Counted from the stretch's first letter, positions 34,157 through 51,943 are shown. The stretch is 64,000 nucleotides of DNA from Struthio camelus (GCF_040807025.1 NC_090943.1:134813450-134877449); one strand, 5' to 3'. The notes: a model not told the origin generated them from the sequence alone. Numbers and translations are program-made.

Positions 34157-34316
34157 TTATTGCAATGATGTTTGAGATGTTTCTTATAGCTGTCTTCTTG
34201 AAATAGCACATCTGGATTACAGGTTGTCAGCCAATCAGCATCTTGTAGCATTGGCTGTGAACTCTGGGCTTTTACTTTCTTGCCTTTTCTCCCTCTGGGC
34301 ACTGGTGCAGACAGAC
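34157..34316 (-). CDS. CHD7: CHD7 exon 23
   Basis: It completes a Gly codon, then [20 protein letters not shown], a basic loop, and [20 protein letters not shown], ending KHLKHHCN. It links the SANT-like and SLIDE-like parts. The donor is AA|GTAAGT. Confidence 0.95.
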
Positions 34317-34915
34317 CTATAGAACCCCCCAATATTTCTTATAATCCGAGTAGTAAAGCTCTCATTCTAAAGTACATTACAAACATACATTAAAGCTAAG
34401 CACCACTGCTATATTAACTCCTTTGTGGGCAATGCAATAACCAAGAAATGAACAGCAACATAACTTAGTACAGAAAATGGCAAATAACAAAATCAACTGA
34501 AATCCTCATGCAAATTTAGATGTGAAGATTTCAGAAATCCAGAGAGCTAGCCAGAAATTGTATTATATAAAGATTTCTTGTAAAAACTCTCATGCATCTG
34601 AATTGCCATAAAGGAAATATGCTTTAGGATTTAGTGCCGTTTGAAAGAGATTACCTCCAGCAGCAGGTGCAACCTAAAAAATATGCTGGAACATGTGTTA
34701 GAAACTGATTTAAGTGGAAGAGCGCTGCATCATACAAGATGTCTGAGGGAGAGTTTCCCTTTAAGTACTGATCCAGTCAAAGCCCACCTTACTCATAAAA
34801 GCTGACAAGATCCTACGACATGTCAGAATGGCTATAGTTTAAAATAAATACATAGCATGACTGAAACAATTCTTTCTTATTTACTAGCATCATTATGTGA
34901 TTGTGGTAGACATAC

Positions 34916-35115
34916 CGGAATGATTAACCAAAGCTCGAGTCTGCCCATCTGCAGTTGGAGCGATCAGATCCCAGATGAAACTTTTGATATTTTCGTCCCC
35001 TTTGTAATGATTAAGACAATATACCAGGATAGTCCGGCAGATGGTTTCCACATCTTGTTCCGTTAGCTGACGTTTATAGCGCCCATGCGAGAGGATGTCA
35101 GTCCATCGACCCCAG
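34916..35115 (-). CDS. CHD7: CHD7 exon 22: SANT-like DNA-binding module
   Basis: It encodes [20 protein letters not shown], then [20 protein letters not shown] and [20 protein letters not shown], ending ALVNHS. The GWGRWTDIL segment matches the SANT-like fold that follows the ATPase in CHD proteins and contacts linker DNA. The donor is G|GTATGT. The 599-bp intron that follows shows nothing recognised. Confidence 0.96.
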
Positions 35116-36076
35116 CTACAAGAAAAATGTGTTCAATACAAAAGCCAGGGCACTGGAATTTTCATTTGTGACTTTCATTTTAACCCCTGGTGCCAGGCAA
35201 GTTGGGACCTCCTGCGTCAGTGCTGATGCATTTTGCATTTGCAGGTTATGTCAGGGAATATAACTTCCAGCACTAAAGATTTAAGAATGTTTATTTTACA
35301 AAACAAGCAATAAGTTCACTGCTCATAAAGCTGCAATTGAACTACACTCAAAATAATAAAGTGCATATATATAATGCTAATGGTCCCAGTAAGCTATGAA
35401 TAGGAAATTCAACGAATTCCTACAGTCATCGCATTGGGGGAAATCAGTTTTATTTTTATCTTGAAATCCATTATTAGCAATTATTGTACCCAACTGCAGG
35501 CAACATGAAACTTCCTGAAAAGACAGACGGTCATTCTGAAGCCTACCATGTTGGCAATTAAATACAGCTACTTGCTTGCAAAGAGATGCAGTTCAAATTG
35601 GAAAAGTCAATGAGGAAAAAAAAACATTAAAGATTCAATTAGTTGAATTTAAGTGGTGAAAAAAATATCAGAATCTATGTTTGAAAACTACTGACTGCTT
35701 TTTCCATGACCACGTTTTTCTTTACAGACGCACTGTGTTATTCACCACAGCCCTTAAAACAGAAAGATTAAACCTGGACAATTCAGGAATTGTTTACACT
35801 AGGCAAACCAGAAACAAATATTCCTCTCGTCACAGAACCGCATGTTTTACTCATGAGTTCATATCCATTTGTGAAGCTCCTAGATATTTTATGCTAAATA
35901 ACAACATATATAAGGAACTTAATCTCACTGGCATGTATACAGCATAATAAAGCAAAGGTTATGCAGTCAGAGATTATCTCACTGTGTCAAAGAGAAGGAA
36001 GAATAGTTTACTATATATGATTTGCATATTTTCAGTTCTTTACCCACAACCCAGAACTTAACCTGTATATCCTTAC
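35116..36076 (-). other. CHD7: CHD7 intron 21
   Basis: Intron of 961 bp, AT-rich. An open frame of 88 codons on the opposite strand has no homology I recognise. Nothing else is seen. Confidence 0.8.
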
Positions 36077-36282
36077 CCATAAACCAACAAGTTCTTCTCT
36101 ACCCTGAAACATTCACTTCTTGCATAACCCTGCGATTTGTCTTGAGGCCTACGAGGCTTTGTGCTAGGCTTTTCTTCAGAATCACTTTCCAGGTCTGAAA
36201 ACTCCATCAGTTCGTCCTCTTTGACTGCACTGTAGAGTCTGGTCTGCTTTCTTACTCTTGGTGTGTCAATAACTAGGTTATT
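36077..36282 (-). CDS. CHD7: CHD7 exon 21: acidic linker leading to the SANT/SLIDE-like region
   Basis: It encodes [20 protein letters not shown], an acidic middle ([15 protein letters not shown]), and [14 protein letters not shown]. The end starts the DNA-binding module continued as GWGRW in exon 22. The donor is GG|GTAAGG, splitting a Gly codon. Confidence 0.96.
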
Positions 36283-36364
36283 CTAAAATGAAAGTAAAAA
36301 CATCAGGATTTAGGAGGGTGAAATCCTCATTCAAATGAGCTAGGAACTATGATAAAGCTCTTAC

Positions 36365-36475
36365 CCTTCCATTTAAAGCATCAATATCCAACTCAGCCTT
36401 CTTAGCCCACTTCTGCCAAAAATTAGGGTCATCCAAGGAAATGTCTGTCCTGTTCCCAGATGCAACAAAACTAGC
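36365..36475 (-). CDS. CHD7: CHD7 exon 20
   Basis: It encodes 37 residues: [20 protein letters not shown], then [17 protein letters not shown]. The [13 protein letters not shown] motif is typical of CHD6-9 proteins. The donor is AGG|GTAAGA; both ends are phase 0. The intron after it is only 82 bp, the shortest in the window. Confidence 0.96.
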
Positions 36476-36748
36476 CTAGTAAATGTGAAAACACATGTGT
36501 TGATTTCTTAACTGCATGCTACAAAGAATATCTATTTTCAGTGGTAAATATAACAATATTTAGTACTTAAGAAATGGCCACAGAAAAGCTAAGCATCATA
36601 ATCGGAAATACAGATGTCCCAACACTGGTGAGGAAAATATCTGAGACAAGTACATTGAAAAACTAAATTGACATAGAAGGCAGTTTACCACTACTTTCAT
36701 CTCTCCTGATCACATTTTATTAATTTTTCTCTGAATGTCAATGCACAC

Positions 36749-36928
36749 CTTAGCAAACGTTGAGCCTTTTCCTTCAGACTCAATAGTAATTGTGTGTGTT
36801 CGTCTTAAGAGAATCTGATCAATATCCTCTTCACAAAACTTAGACCCTTCATCTTCCTCATCCATCAGAGCACCATACGCCCCCTTTCGAAGTAGATCTT
36901 CTATTTCTTTTTTAGAAAGCTGTTGCAC
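36749..36928 (-). CDS. CHD7: CHD7 exon 19: post-ATPase bridge
   Basis: It encodes 60 residues: [20 protein letters not shown], then [20 protein letters not shown] and [19 protein letters not shown]. The segment packs behind the helicase lobes in CHD-family remodelers. The donor AAG|GTGTGC is weak. Both ends are phase 0. Confidence 0.96.
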
Positions 36929-37566
36929 CTGTAACACGTAAGAGAGGGTGTTTTGATTTTAGCCAATATTTACATCTCACAGCATCATGATATTCGTTGA
37001 CCTTTTATTTAGCATTTTAACTAGTAAACTTCTAAAATGTTTTGTTGGTCAATCAAACATTCATGCTGAAGTCACCTTTAAAAGAAGAACACTGACAACT
37101 GAATTCTTATGGGGAAGTTATACGTGTGGTTTGTACAGTTTGATAATTCATTGCCACCGAATCCCCTTAATTTAGCTCTGATGACTGCTAGAGTCCTTCT
37201 GGGAGCAGATTTAACTTACCAGCCTGATAAGGACTAAAGCAAAAAACAAAACAAGGTGACTAAAATTAAAAAGCGGACTGCAAGAAAAGTCTAGAAAGTG
37301 CCAGGACCAACACAATGTAAAGGGTGGAATGAGAACGGGAAGGAGGGTTAAGGGAACGAGACTCCACCTGCCCCCTTTTGGCAATAAGTGAGCCATTAGA
37401 TAGGCTGAGCCAGTTTATGTAGCCTTGCCCTTAAAATTAACCCCACTTTAAAAATGTATGCCATACTCTACCTGAAACCACTGCTCTCCAGCAAAAATAC
37501 AAGCAAGAAATGTGTAGCATGTTCATATCTTTTGGAAATCATGCACCTTAATATATTAATTCTCAC

Positions 37567-37734
37567 CCCATTTGTAGCATTCTCTCTTCCACTCATAGAT
37601 TGTAGCACAGCTTTATCAAGGCCAAGCTTTAAGCTAGCTTTGTCAAACATTTCCCTTTCATAAGAATTTCGTGTTATCAACCTGTAAATTTTCACTGATT
37701 TGCTCTGTCCTATCCTGTGACAACGTGCTTGAGC
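37567..37734 (-). CDS. CHD7: CHD7 exon 18: helicase C lobe, motif VI
   Basis: It encodes 56 residues, starting [25 protein letters not shown] (37705-37719) is motif VI with the arginine finger region. It ends [11 protein letters not shown] with donor GGG|GTGAGA; both ends are phase 0. This closes the ATPase. The following 638-bp intron shows nothing recognisable. Confidence 0.97.
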
Positions 37735-37890
37735 CTGATGGAACAAAGACAGGTGTTCAGTTACACATGACAAAAGAAAAACCTCAACATAGAGAATTTA
37801 TTTTAAACATTCTCCTTTTCAATAAAAGTTATAAACTCTATATTTTTAAGAAAGTGATAACAGAATTTCCCTTCTAGGGAAGAAAAATCA

Positions 37891-38157
<267 letters not shown>

Positions 38158-38489
38158 TTATAAGGAGAATTTTACTGCAAATGTTTTTACATTGTACCTT
38201 TGCAATAAAAAATTAAAAATTAACGTAAATTAAAGAAGGAAAACAGCATAATGCTACTACAGCGTCAGGAGAACTATAACAGATTGAGCGACTGTTCCTG
38301 CAGCATCTAGCTTCAACAGTGGAGGATGTACTATGTTTTCTCCTGCCTTGCTCCTTTCAGTTAAGCACAGGCTTTTTCACTCCAAGGAACAAAATAAACG
38401 TTCATGCTTGGGCTTAGTACTCTACAGTAACTGAAAAACTTAATCAACTAAGAGGTCCTAATCATTAAAGCTTAAGGCTCTCCACATGC

Positions 38490-38503
38490 TCCCCCCCCCC
38501 CCC
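38490..38503. repeat. Poly(C) run in intron 16
   Basis: About thirteen consecutive C on the plus strand (G on the transcript). Simple homopolymer, likely length-variable. Confidence 0.9.
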
Positions 38504-38688
38504 ACAAAAGAAAAACCTCAGTATATGCAATTTACAGGTACGCTATTCCTTTGAGCCAGATCACTACAGAAAATACTGTGAAGTGTTTGAACGTCATCCC
38601 TTTACAATATAGATCACTCACAGGTTAAATATTGTGGCCACTGAGGAAAGCACAGCGTATTTAGAATTGTATTATGTTGTTGCTCTCA

Positions 38689-43430
<4,742 letters not shown>

Positions 43431-43686
43431 CATTAATAAGGTACGGATGATTGCAGCATTTTCTTAGTTCCATCATAGTGTTTAAAAGATTAGGTACATT
43501 TGCCTGCCCTCCACCCTTGGAAAGAAACGTGAAATTCTTTTCAAGAATAGCACGATAATATTTCTTCTGAATATTTGTCAGCTCAACTTCAATGATAGTT
43601 TCCTCTTTGGGGGCCAGATTCTTTTCTACATCTTCCTTGAGACGTCTCAGCATCATCGGCTTCAAAATAGCTTGGAGTTTTTGCAC
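43431..43686 (-). CDS. CHD7: CHD7 exon 15: end of ATPase N lobe
   Basis: It encodes 85 residues plus one base, starting [20 protein letters not shown]. The [14 protein letters not shown] block is motif IIIa, and [15 protein letters not shown] is the conserved end of the SNF2_N lobe. The acceptor is TTTCCTAG and the donor G|GTAGGC. The GTG first codon is an ordinary Val after splicing. Confidence 0.97.
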
Positions 43687-45660
43687 CTAGGAAACATATG
43701 TTAATAAATAACTGAATTACAACTGTAAGGCTTCAAATGCTTCTTTTTCTATTTTCTATTTTTTAAAAAAATTTCTTTAATTCTGAAATCCTTCTGTATT
43801 TTCTACCACAGACAACAGGTAGACAGCATTTGTAAGATCTTTCCTCAGCGACCTAGAGACTGAACTTTCCTTATTAAGTCAGTGACATATACAAATACAT
43901 TACTGAAGTTAATTATTAGTGTATCATTTCTGGTTAGTGAGCGCTATTAAACAGTTGTCACTTAACATGATCCTTCCAGACAAGGTCATTACGGCACACC
44001 AGCCCTGAAGAGGTAACTCCAAAGGTAGGTAGATGAGCAATTTGTTGTCAATAAGATCAAGTTTTGCAGTTAAGCTTTATCTGCTAAAAAAAAAGAGTGA
44101 TTTATGTTGTTTTCCCTCTTCACCTGCTTCTATAGCTCTTTTCTTTTTTCCTTAGTTTTGAGATCCACTGAAGTACTAAACTTTTTAAGCCCTGTTCTCA
44201 AGAGGAAAACATTTTATTTTGGAAAATTTTAAAAACACTGCTGAGAAATTTTCAGGTTTTGCAGCATATACTTTAAAGATGTTTGCTTTCGTTCCATAAA
44301 ATTAGATCAAAGTTGCCAAGTCTTTGTAAAGTCTCTTAAATAAAAGAAGGTCAAATATATAACTTATAGTTTTTTTTAAATAGAGATTGGCATTTCTTTT
44401 TTTTTCCTTTTTTTTTCCTTTTTTTTTTTTTTAGGTTCTGCCTCTCAGAGCATGAAGTAGCTCAAAGTTGAAGAGTTGACCATTATTTGCCCTGAAATTG
44501 GTCATCATCTCCTGCTAGGTTGCTGTATAGCAAAACCAAGAACAAAAGACACTTTATCCTGAATTCTTATCATTCTCATAGTAATAAAGCAACTTCAAGA
44601 GAAAGGAGATAAATTAGTACAGAGGGTAAGGAATGGGGGAAAAAAACCCAAACATACATGGAATAGGATTGCAAGGAACAAAGGAGAAAATCTAAGTCAC
44701 TCACACGTAATCTTCTCCCATCGTTTTAAAGATAAATCAAAATTCCCAAACATCTAGTGGTACGTCCACACAAAAGGCATTTCTTCCAAAAGCTGGTGGC
44801 TGATGACATTATTTTAGTTATATCTACAGGTCTGGCTTCACAAATTTCCAGTTCTGTCCAGCTGACATTTTGAGCTGGCCAGACACAAGCCATGCTGAGA
44901 GTTAGGATATATTAACTGCAGCTCAAACACTTTATTAACATGACCTACACGGCTTCTGGATCACAGTTGGCACACTTCCAATCAACTCAGAGTCCAGGCA
45001 GACTGACAGACAACTGTCCGCGTAATCTGTAGAAACATATCCAGCAATTCCCCCAGGACATGCTATGGTTTTCCAGAAAGGTGGGAGCAAGGCAGGGAGG
45101 GCAGGTGTTTTTTTAAATGTACATTGTTATCTATACAAGAGTTACTCTCAAAAAGTTAAGATCACAAATGTGCGCACTCCAAAGTTAGAAATATCAGAAC
45201 TGGAATTTTCAGACATAACCAAGATAGAATTGCCTGCAAATAATGCAAACTCCCGATATTAACTCCACAGAACTTACAGAGGATAGTTCCCTCATTCCTA
45301 TACTGATACTCATGGACAAAGAATTTAAAAACTATTTCCGTCCAACCTTATAAGAATCCCCTCCCCCCAGTTTGAAAGCATCACATTTTAATAAAGGGAA
45401 CTTTCCTCATTTCTGCATGACTAAACAACAAAGGATCAAAAACAGTGACAAGACAAAATGACTTTTGGTCAAAGGCAAAAAATCTCAACAAAGCAAAAAT
45501 AAACACAATACAGAGAAATTCTTCAAAATTCTTCGAAAAAGAATCCATGTTCTTTTTTTACTTTTATTACTTGTAAAAACAAGTAGTAAAACTCAGATAT
45601 GACAGAATGGTTAAATTCACAATACCTAAGTAGAAAAGAAAACGGGCAGGAGCACTTTAC
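43687..45660 (-). other. CHD7: CHD7 intron 14
   Basis: Intron of 1974 bp, including a broken T-rich tract at about 44.39-44.43 kb. I find no exon, transposon or RNA gene I can support. Confidence 0.8.
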
Positions 45661-45804
45661 CTGTTCTTCAGTTTTCAAATCACCAAATTCTTGCATGAAC
45701 GTGGTTTCTGATGGGAACCGACCTGGTTCCAAGAAGTGAAGCAAGCTAAATAGCTCTTCCACTGTATTTTGCAATGGGGTTCCAGTTAGCAGCACTTTAT
45801 GTTC
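45661..45804 (-). CDS. CHD7: CHD7 exon 14: ATPase motif III
   Basis: It encodes 48 residues. [20 protein letters not shown] contains motif III (TGTPLQN). It continues [20 protein letters not shown] and ends KTEEQ with donor CAG|GTAAAG. Both ends are phase 0. Position follows exon 13 as MMDL|EHKVLL, the normal CHD7 order. Confidence 0.97.
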
Positions 45805-46555
45805 CTGCAAGATTAAGCAGTTGTCTAGTAATCTGCCTGATTTATTTTCAACAGTGAAATACACAAAATTCTTATATTTTTCTTCCTATATATCCTTGTT
45901 CGCTTCCCCTCCTCTTCCTCTAACTACTTACATACAGCTCTTTTTAAGACATTTGTAGCTAATATTCTGGCCTGCCTTCACACATCACCTAGAAAATACT
46001 TCAACACCTAAGCATCTTCAGAAAGTCCTCCAGAAGGAGGACCAAGAAGAGATTTTACTGACCTGCAATGTCCCAGCACCTTCACAAATGCAACAAACTT
46101 TAAATGAAGGCTAACAGCTGCGCTTACCCCATCACTTCCAGTATAAACCCACTATAAACCCATTAACTATACTTCCAGTAGATCTCAATATATGAATCTC
46201 TTTAGGGTAGATGTAAATTCCTAACACAGGAAACGTGGACCAGAGTCTTACTCTCTAGCTACATACAACAAAGCATGAGACTGGTAGAAACAAGAGGAAA
46301 TGTTACATATTGCTTTAAAATCTTCACAAGTAATCTCTAAAAGTGTTTTTAAAATTTTAATTTTTCTTAAAACAGTTTTGCCTATTATTCATGGATTAGC
46401 AATTGGAAAAAGCAGACATTAATAAAATCGTATCCAAGAAGCCCATTAAAACCTGAGGTCCTGTTCTGTTAAGTCACTGAAAAAGTAAAATACATCTCTT
46501 TGCAGAAGACTTTACCATATAAATTCACAGAAAAAGAAGGAAGAAGAGTATTGTT

Positions 46556-46650
46556 TCCTTACGACACAAGGGGCCCAGAGAGATTAAGTGACTTGCCCAA
46601 GGTCAAACACAAGTTTAGTAGTAGAACAAGAAGTGAGAAGTCCCATATTA
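46556..46650 (+). mobile_element. MIR-like SINE relic, copy 1
   Basis: The stretch around 46580-46605 reads AGATTAAGTGACTTGCCCAA and continues AGGTC, close to the MIR core (AGGTTAAGTGACTTGCCCAAGGTCACAC). It is followed by a degraded AGTAGTAGAAC version of the AGTAAGTGGCAGAG segment. It is antisense to CHD7. This is similarity to the MIR consensus as I remember it; limits are approximate. Confidence 0.7.
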
Positions 46651-46729
46651 TCTCCATCTACAGCCATTACTATAAGCTCATCTTTCCTCTGTTAGCCACC
46701 ATAACAGTACATCGCATACAGCATTTTTA

Positions 46730-46830
46730 CAAACTTTCACTCATTAAGTCTCAAGACTACTTTGAGAAAAGTATTATTTAATAGACAAGGAAATAGAAAC
46801 TAAAGGTGACTTATAGGTCACGTATGCTTG
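46730..46830 (+). mobile_element. MIR-like SINE relic, copy 2
   Basis: The order CTCAAGACTACTTTGAGAAAAG, then TATTATTTAATAGACAAGG, then AAATAGAAACTAAAGGTGACT parallels the 5' half of the MIR core (CTCACAACAACCCTATGAGG, TATTATCCCCATTTTACAG, GAAACTGAGGC). It is more decayed than the copy just upstream. Confidence 0.55.
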
Positions 46831-47525
46831 TGTAAGTTAACGTTCATGCCTCTATTATCAGAAATAGGAGGGTCTGAGTTCCAGATGTTAATTTAGCGTG
46901 ACTGGGTTCCTTTCACTTTTTTAAGACAAAAAGAATTCGTTTTGCCTTTTTAATGATAAATGCTTTTATAAAAGTATCTTCTTATTTTTCTTATATATTG
47001 TGCATATAGCATAATATATATTTATAGAGGCATCAGAATGCAACTCACCTTTCTCTTCCTTTTTTACCCCCTTGCTTTCCTCCTTTCTGTCTAACAGAAC
47101 TTCCTTACAGCTACACAACAAACTAATATTAGGGTTAACGTTAACTCAGAGCAGCTTAAGTCTCACACCGGTAATTGATCACTTAATAACATTATTAAGT
47201 ACACTTTAAAATAAATGGAAAGCTAGGAATATAGAGGATAAATGATTTTAAAGGTAAGTAAAATAAAAGAGATAGAAAGTAGGATTCCAGAGAAATAATT
47301 ATTTTTCCCTCTCTATTTTTAAAAGAGCGAAGAGCCTGATGAAATATCAACTCTCCAAAATTCAAGGTATGAATAGGCTTCCAGATATATTAAAGACTAT
47401 CATGTGCGTTTTCTCAGTCTTCTTAGCATGTGATGCTTGAGAATAAAAGCTTTTATTTTAATTTTTGATGAAGCCGTAAAACCAGGAATACAGAAAATGC
47501 AAAGGTAGGCGATGTACACACTGAC

Positions 47526-47702
47526 CAGATCCATCATCTTGAGTCCTTCCAAAAGCTTACAGTTCCTGTTTTTCAGCCGGTGGGCCTCATCGATTACCAC
47601 ACAACGCCATGGAATGTTACGCAGCTCAGGGCAGTCGGTCAGAATCATTTCAAATGTTGTGATAATGGCATGAAACTTGTAGGATCCTTTTATCACACGA
47701 CC
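47526..47702 (-). CDS. CHD7: CHD7 exon 13: ATPase motif II (DEAH box)
   Basis: It encodes 59 residues starting [19 protein letters not shown]. The Walker B / DEAH motif lies in [12 protein letters not shown] (DEAH at 47580-47591), which coordinates magnesium for ATP hydrolysis. The exon ends GLKMMDL with donor CTG|GTCAGT; both ends are phase 0. All catalytic residues are intact. Confidence 0.97.
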
Positions 47703-50700
47703 CTAAAAAGAACAGTAAAAACTAAAGTTAAGTTGCTGGAAGGAAAGGAAGTAGATTTGTTTCCTCTTCAAAATATACTTTAAAAAAAAAAAAAAAAAAA
47801 CCAAGAACAACGAGTAAGATACTTTAAGTAAATGAAGTCACTGTCACTGGCTCAATAAAGGACACAAGTAAGTTTACTTCATGTTAGCCATGTTCTTCAA
47901 TCCTGTAAAAAGAACCACATAATCACTGCAAATTTATTACAAAAATGCTATGCAAGTACTTCATCCATAATACGTATGGATTACACTAACGCTGTGAACC
48001 GTTATTGTCTTGCTACAATATGCAACTGCAGACTTTGTCCAGAGAATTAGCTTTTTCTTTTGAATTAAAATTTCACAGCGCTAGTATAATTGTGACAATC
48101 CTTCCAAACAACCAAATAAGCCAAAGGTATGTTAAAGCTTCAATTTGCTGAATATTAAAATATTTTGTTCCCAATAAATAGTAATTTCTTCTTGATTGAC
48201 AGCAGGTATCCAGAGCACCTACAGTTCCAGTAAATAGTTCTGAAGAGAAGCAAATCTCTGAATTCATAATTGGAGAATGTATGCCTTTGCATATGTGTAC
48301 CCGATAGTTTTGTAAATTTTTTTTTTTTTTTTTTTAAGAAGAGTTCCACGGCATGATTTAGCTTGTGTCTGGCATCACCCTCACTACTTATATGGTGAGC
48401 TGAGGATCTTCTTTTTCATTGCTGATACTAAAATTCTGTTTCAGAAAAACCCTGAATAAAGTTCAAAGTTTATGAAATGAACATCTTTCTGCTATCTTCT
48501 GTCACATTTCTTCCCAATCTTGCTCAAAGAAACAAAACGTAACTTGCTGTCTCAAGCGGCACTGGGTCTGCACAGACACACTGTCTCTGTAAGGACAGGC
48601 CTCATACAAGTTAAAAGCCAGCCCAGCTTGGAAAATGTAGAATATCTTGTGGGTTGCACATTGAATAAATTTCAAAACAAACATATTTTACAGTAAAGTG
48701 ACCATTTTTCCTTCAAAATATGTGCAAGGCTGTACCCTTTTATAAGTGACCTTTATATAATAGCCTCTCAAAATTGTGAAGATCACAGTTGGCTACTGCC
48801 CTAATCCCATGACCGGAAAACCTGATCTCCTGAACTCTCCATTAAATCTATGTAGGCACGTCAACAGTACTTCACAAGAAGCAATGATCTGCTCAACAGC
48901 GCTTTAATGTGGCATATTCCAGAAACATTCATCTTCTCACAGGGAAAAAAAGTTATTAATTAACAAATAGCAGATGAAGATATACTAAGTGGGTAACTTG
49001 AAAGGCCAGCAAAATGAGATCCTGTGATCTTCTCACGAGCCAGATATTACTGTCAAGATATTACTGCCAAGATACTAGAAAGGGATTTTGGGGGAACGTT
49101 TCTGGTAGCACAGTATCCCTTAGTGTCAAAGTTGCACCAGTGAAGAACTGTATTTTGCTGCTGGTTGTTGTCCGGGTTTTCACAACACTTTGCCTCTGGT
49201 TAACAGCATTGACTCTGAAAACCACACTACTGGAGATGGGGCTGGTGCTTCTTAGGCATATTTTCTTATCATCGTCCTTTAAAGCCGCTCAGACTTTGAG
49301 AATACTGAACTGTCTTTTTGAGAAACTGCTCAGCTTGAGAGGCTTCTTTTCACGGTAAGGACTAAACTGTCAAAGATGCTGATGTCTGGGTTGCTGATAT
49401 TTGGCTAGGGGACTAGAAATAATACTGCTAAAACCTGCTTTCTTTCTCTCCCTTATCCCCCTATCCTGCGCCCACTGATGGCGCTGTGGAGGATGCTAGA
49501 CCGAACACTGCATAGGGATGTAGCGTCAGAACACGCAGACTGTTACCCCGACTCGCTTCCCCCCATGCATTTCACAGTTCACACAGTCTTGCAGAGAACG
49601 GAATACACAACATGGTACAATTGCATGATCATCTACAGCCAACTGCCATCAAAACAAACAGTTCACTCCATTCCTGCTTTATCCTCAACTGTGACAACTG
49701 CCCTACTCTCACCATAGGCCACTTCAGGGAGCAAAACTTGCAGAAAATGATTTGCTTTTCTGTGCCATGAGTGCTTTGCCATTACTCGCTAGGTGGGCAA
49801 ATGATTGCCACAGGCTTTGCAAGAGAAGAGTTAAGAACAGGTAGTGGCAGAGAAGAAGAAAAAAGAAAAATCTTTCTGCAGCAATTAGCCCTTAGACCAA
49901 CACAGTGATACTGCCAAAATAACACCAAGTATCTGCACAGTAAATGGGCTTTTTCTGAAAAGGTTCCCTTAAGTTTCATGCTGCCATGGAAGTCTCACAG
50001 CTATGCAACTACTACACCCAACGGGGATCATACTGAGAGAAAGCACTGTTTAAATAAACAAATACACATTTTTAACATAGGAAGCATTTCAGTATAATGG
50101 AAACGAATACAGCAGTTTGTGCTTACGCAACAACTTAATACAAAATATTATACCTCTCAGATAAGAAATAATTTTAAAAACAAACAAAACAATTCCAGTT
50201 CATTTATGCATATGCCCACATGGATAAAAATCACACTTAGCATAAGTAATACAAGCCATTGGGCTTCAGTGCAGTAACTGTTATTCCAACAAACATCTTT
50301 TACAACAGTAAATTATTTCAATTTGAAAGTTTCCTTGAGAAATTGCTGAGAAAATGGTTATTTTCTAGGCCTAACATACCTAACTTCTGGCCGCCAGAAG
50401 TAACTACATATTTTTCTACTAGATTTAAGAACCTGATTCTATTTCTGTTTGCTCTGATGGTATGTCAACTTGTGCCACAGTTGTCATCTTCAAAACACAT
50501 AACACTCAACTCTTTCCTTTTAAAGGGAGTACTTTCTGTCTTGCAACCATCCTCATAGCTTTGCTTTAAGGACTGGTATTTCAACACTCTTCTTGAGGCA
50601 CGGATGTGAAAGCTGTACAGAACTGGTCTACCCGCTACATTAGTGACAGAAGAACGCTATGATTTTCTAATCTTAATAAAGACTTCTTTCCTCCTACACA

Positions 50701-50869
50701 CATGCATTGCACTAGCCCTTTTAACTAACCACAGCCTCACAGTATGAACTCATGTTTAACCAGTTGTGTCACGACACAAAAGGATCTGCGTTTGTCTTAC
50801 AGCCTTCCCAGAACAGTGCTGCTTCTCCCTGCTATAAGAACGGTCTCCCTTCCTCGTCCACAGATAGCC

Positions 50870-51290
50870 CTATATTTAGCTATACTGATTCTTGTTAGTT
50901 TGGATCCAGTTTATTAAGTAATACAGCTTACTCTGTATCCATGAACTGTCTCCATCATTTACCACTCTCCCCATCTTTGTGTAATTTGAAAACTTCCCCA
51001 GTAATGATTTTATGTTTTCTTTCAGGTCATTGATAAAAGTGTTATATAGCTCATGGACAAGAACCAATCCCTGAAGAGCCACAATGGAAATGCAAATCAT
51101 TTCTCATTGAAAATTACATTTAGAAATATCAGTTAGCTAGTTTTAAATCCACTTAATGTGTGCCATATTGATTTTATATCATTCTAGTTTATTAATCAAA
51201 ATATCTAGTGGCATAAAATCAAATGCTTTACAGAAAATCTAAATATATGAATTCACCACTATCACTTCTTTAAGCCCTGTTGGAAATATT
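50870..51290 (-). mobile_element. Degraded CR1-type LINE, reverse-transcriptase fragment
   Basis: Minus-strand translation shows successive CR1 reverse-transcriptase landmarks: FCKAFDF, then DILINKLE, then MAHIKWI, then QGLVLVHELYNTFINDL, then VVNDGDSSWIQSKLYYLINW. The blocks are in the order expected for CR1-clade elements. The catalytic aspartate motif region reads FSNYTK and stop codons interrupt the frame, so the copy is long dead. It lies in the same orientation as CHD7. The outer limits are approximate. Confidence 0.85.
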
Positions 51291-51923
51291 ACCCCACTAT
51301 ATATCAAATCAGATTGAACTTCAGTTTTATTTTCTTTTAGTGAGCAGGATTATGTTATATCTTGAAATAATGTTCAACAGGTGCACGTATTTTTTTCCCC
51401 CGCTCCTGTTCACGTATTCTGAGCAAAGCTACGCGTTTAAGTGTAGAGATTTGTTGCTCCCTATGGCTCCAGTTTTCCAGCTAATTTTCTGTTTCTATCC
51501 CAAATTATTTTTCTGTGGTTGTTTGCCTTCTCTCATAAAGAGCTCCTCAACATGGGTGCAGTAACACACACTCAAAATATATCTGATTGACACAATTTGA
51601 TAAAGAAGCATCAACAAGTTCAGTGCTGGTCTTTTCCTGGAACGGTAGGCAAAGATTAATTTTTAAGCTTAGTTCTAATTAAAATATTTTCACCATTAGG
51701 AATCTTTTCTGCCAGCTCTTCTCATGAACGCAAAATAACAAAATGCTTGCACAAGTCAAAATTCTAGCAACTCCTGGTCCTCCTCCATTTCTAACCAGCC
51801 TCATGGCAACTATTAAAACCCCTCTCTCTCTATTAATACACATACTTTCACTATCAGCTGAAGCCAATGCTTGTAACCTAAGACTAATTAATGACACTAA
51901 AACATATACAAAATAAATACGTA

Positions 51924-51943
51924 GATAAATAAATAAATAAATA
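51924..51943. repeat. (AAAT)n repeat beside exon 12 donor
   Basis: About five AAAT units on the plus strand (TTTA on the transcript), beginning about ten bases inside intron 12 from the exon 12 donor. See findings. Confidence 0.9.

Larger units (their letters stand above)
45805..47525 (-). other. CHD7: CHD7 intron 13
   Basis: Intron of 1721 bp. It contains two adjacent MIR-like SINE relics at about 46.55-46.85 kb. The rest is AT-rich with no recognised feature. Confidence 0.75.
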
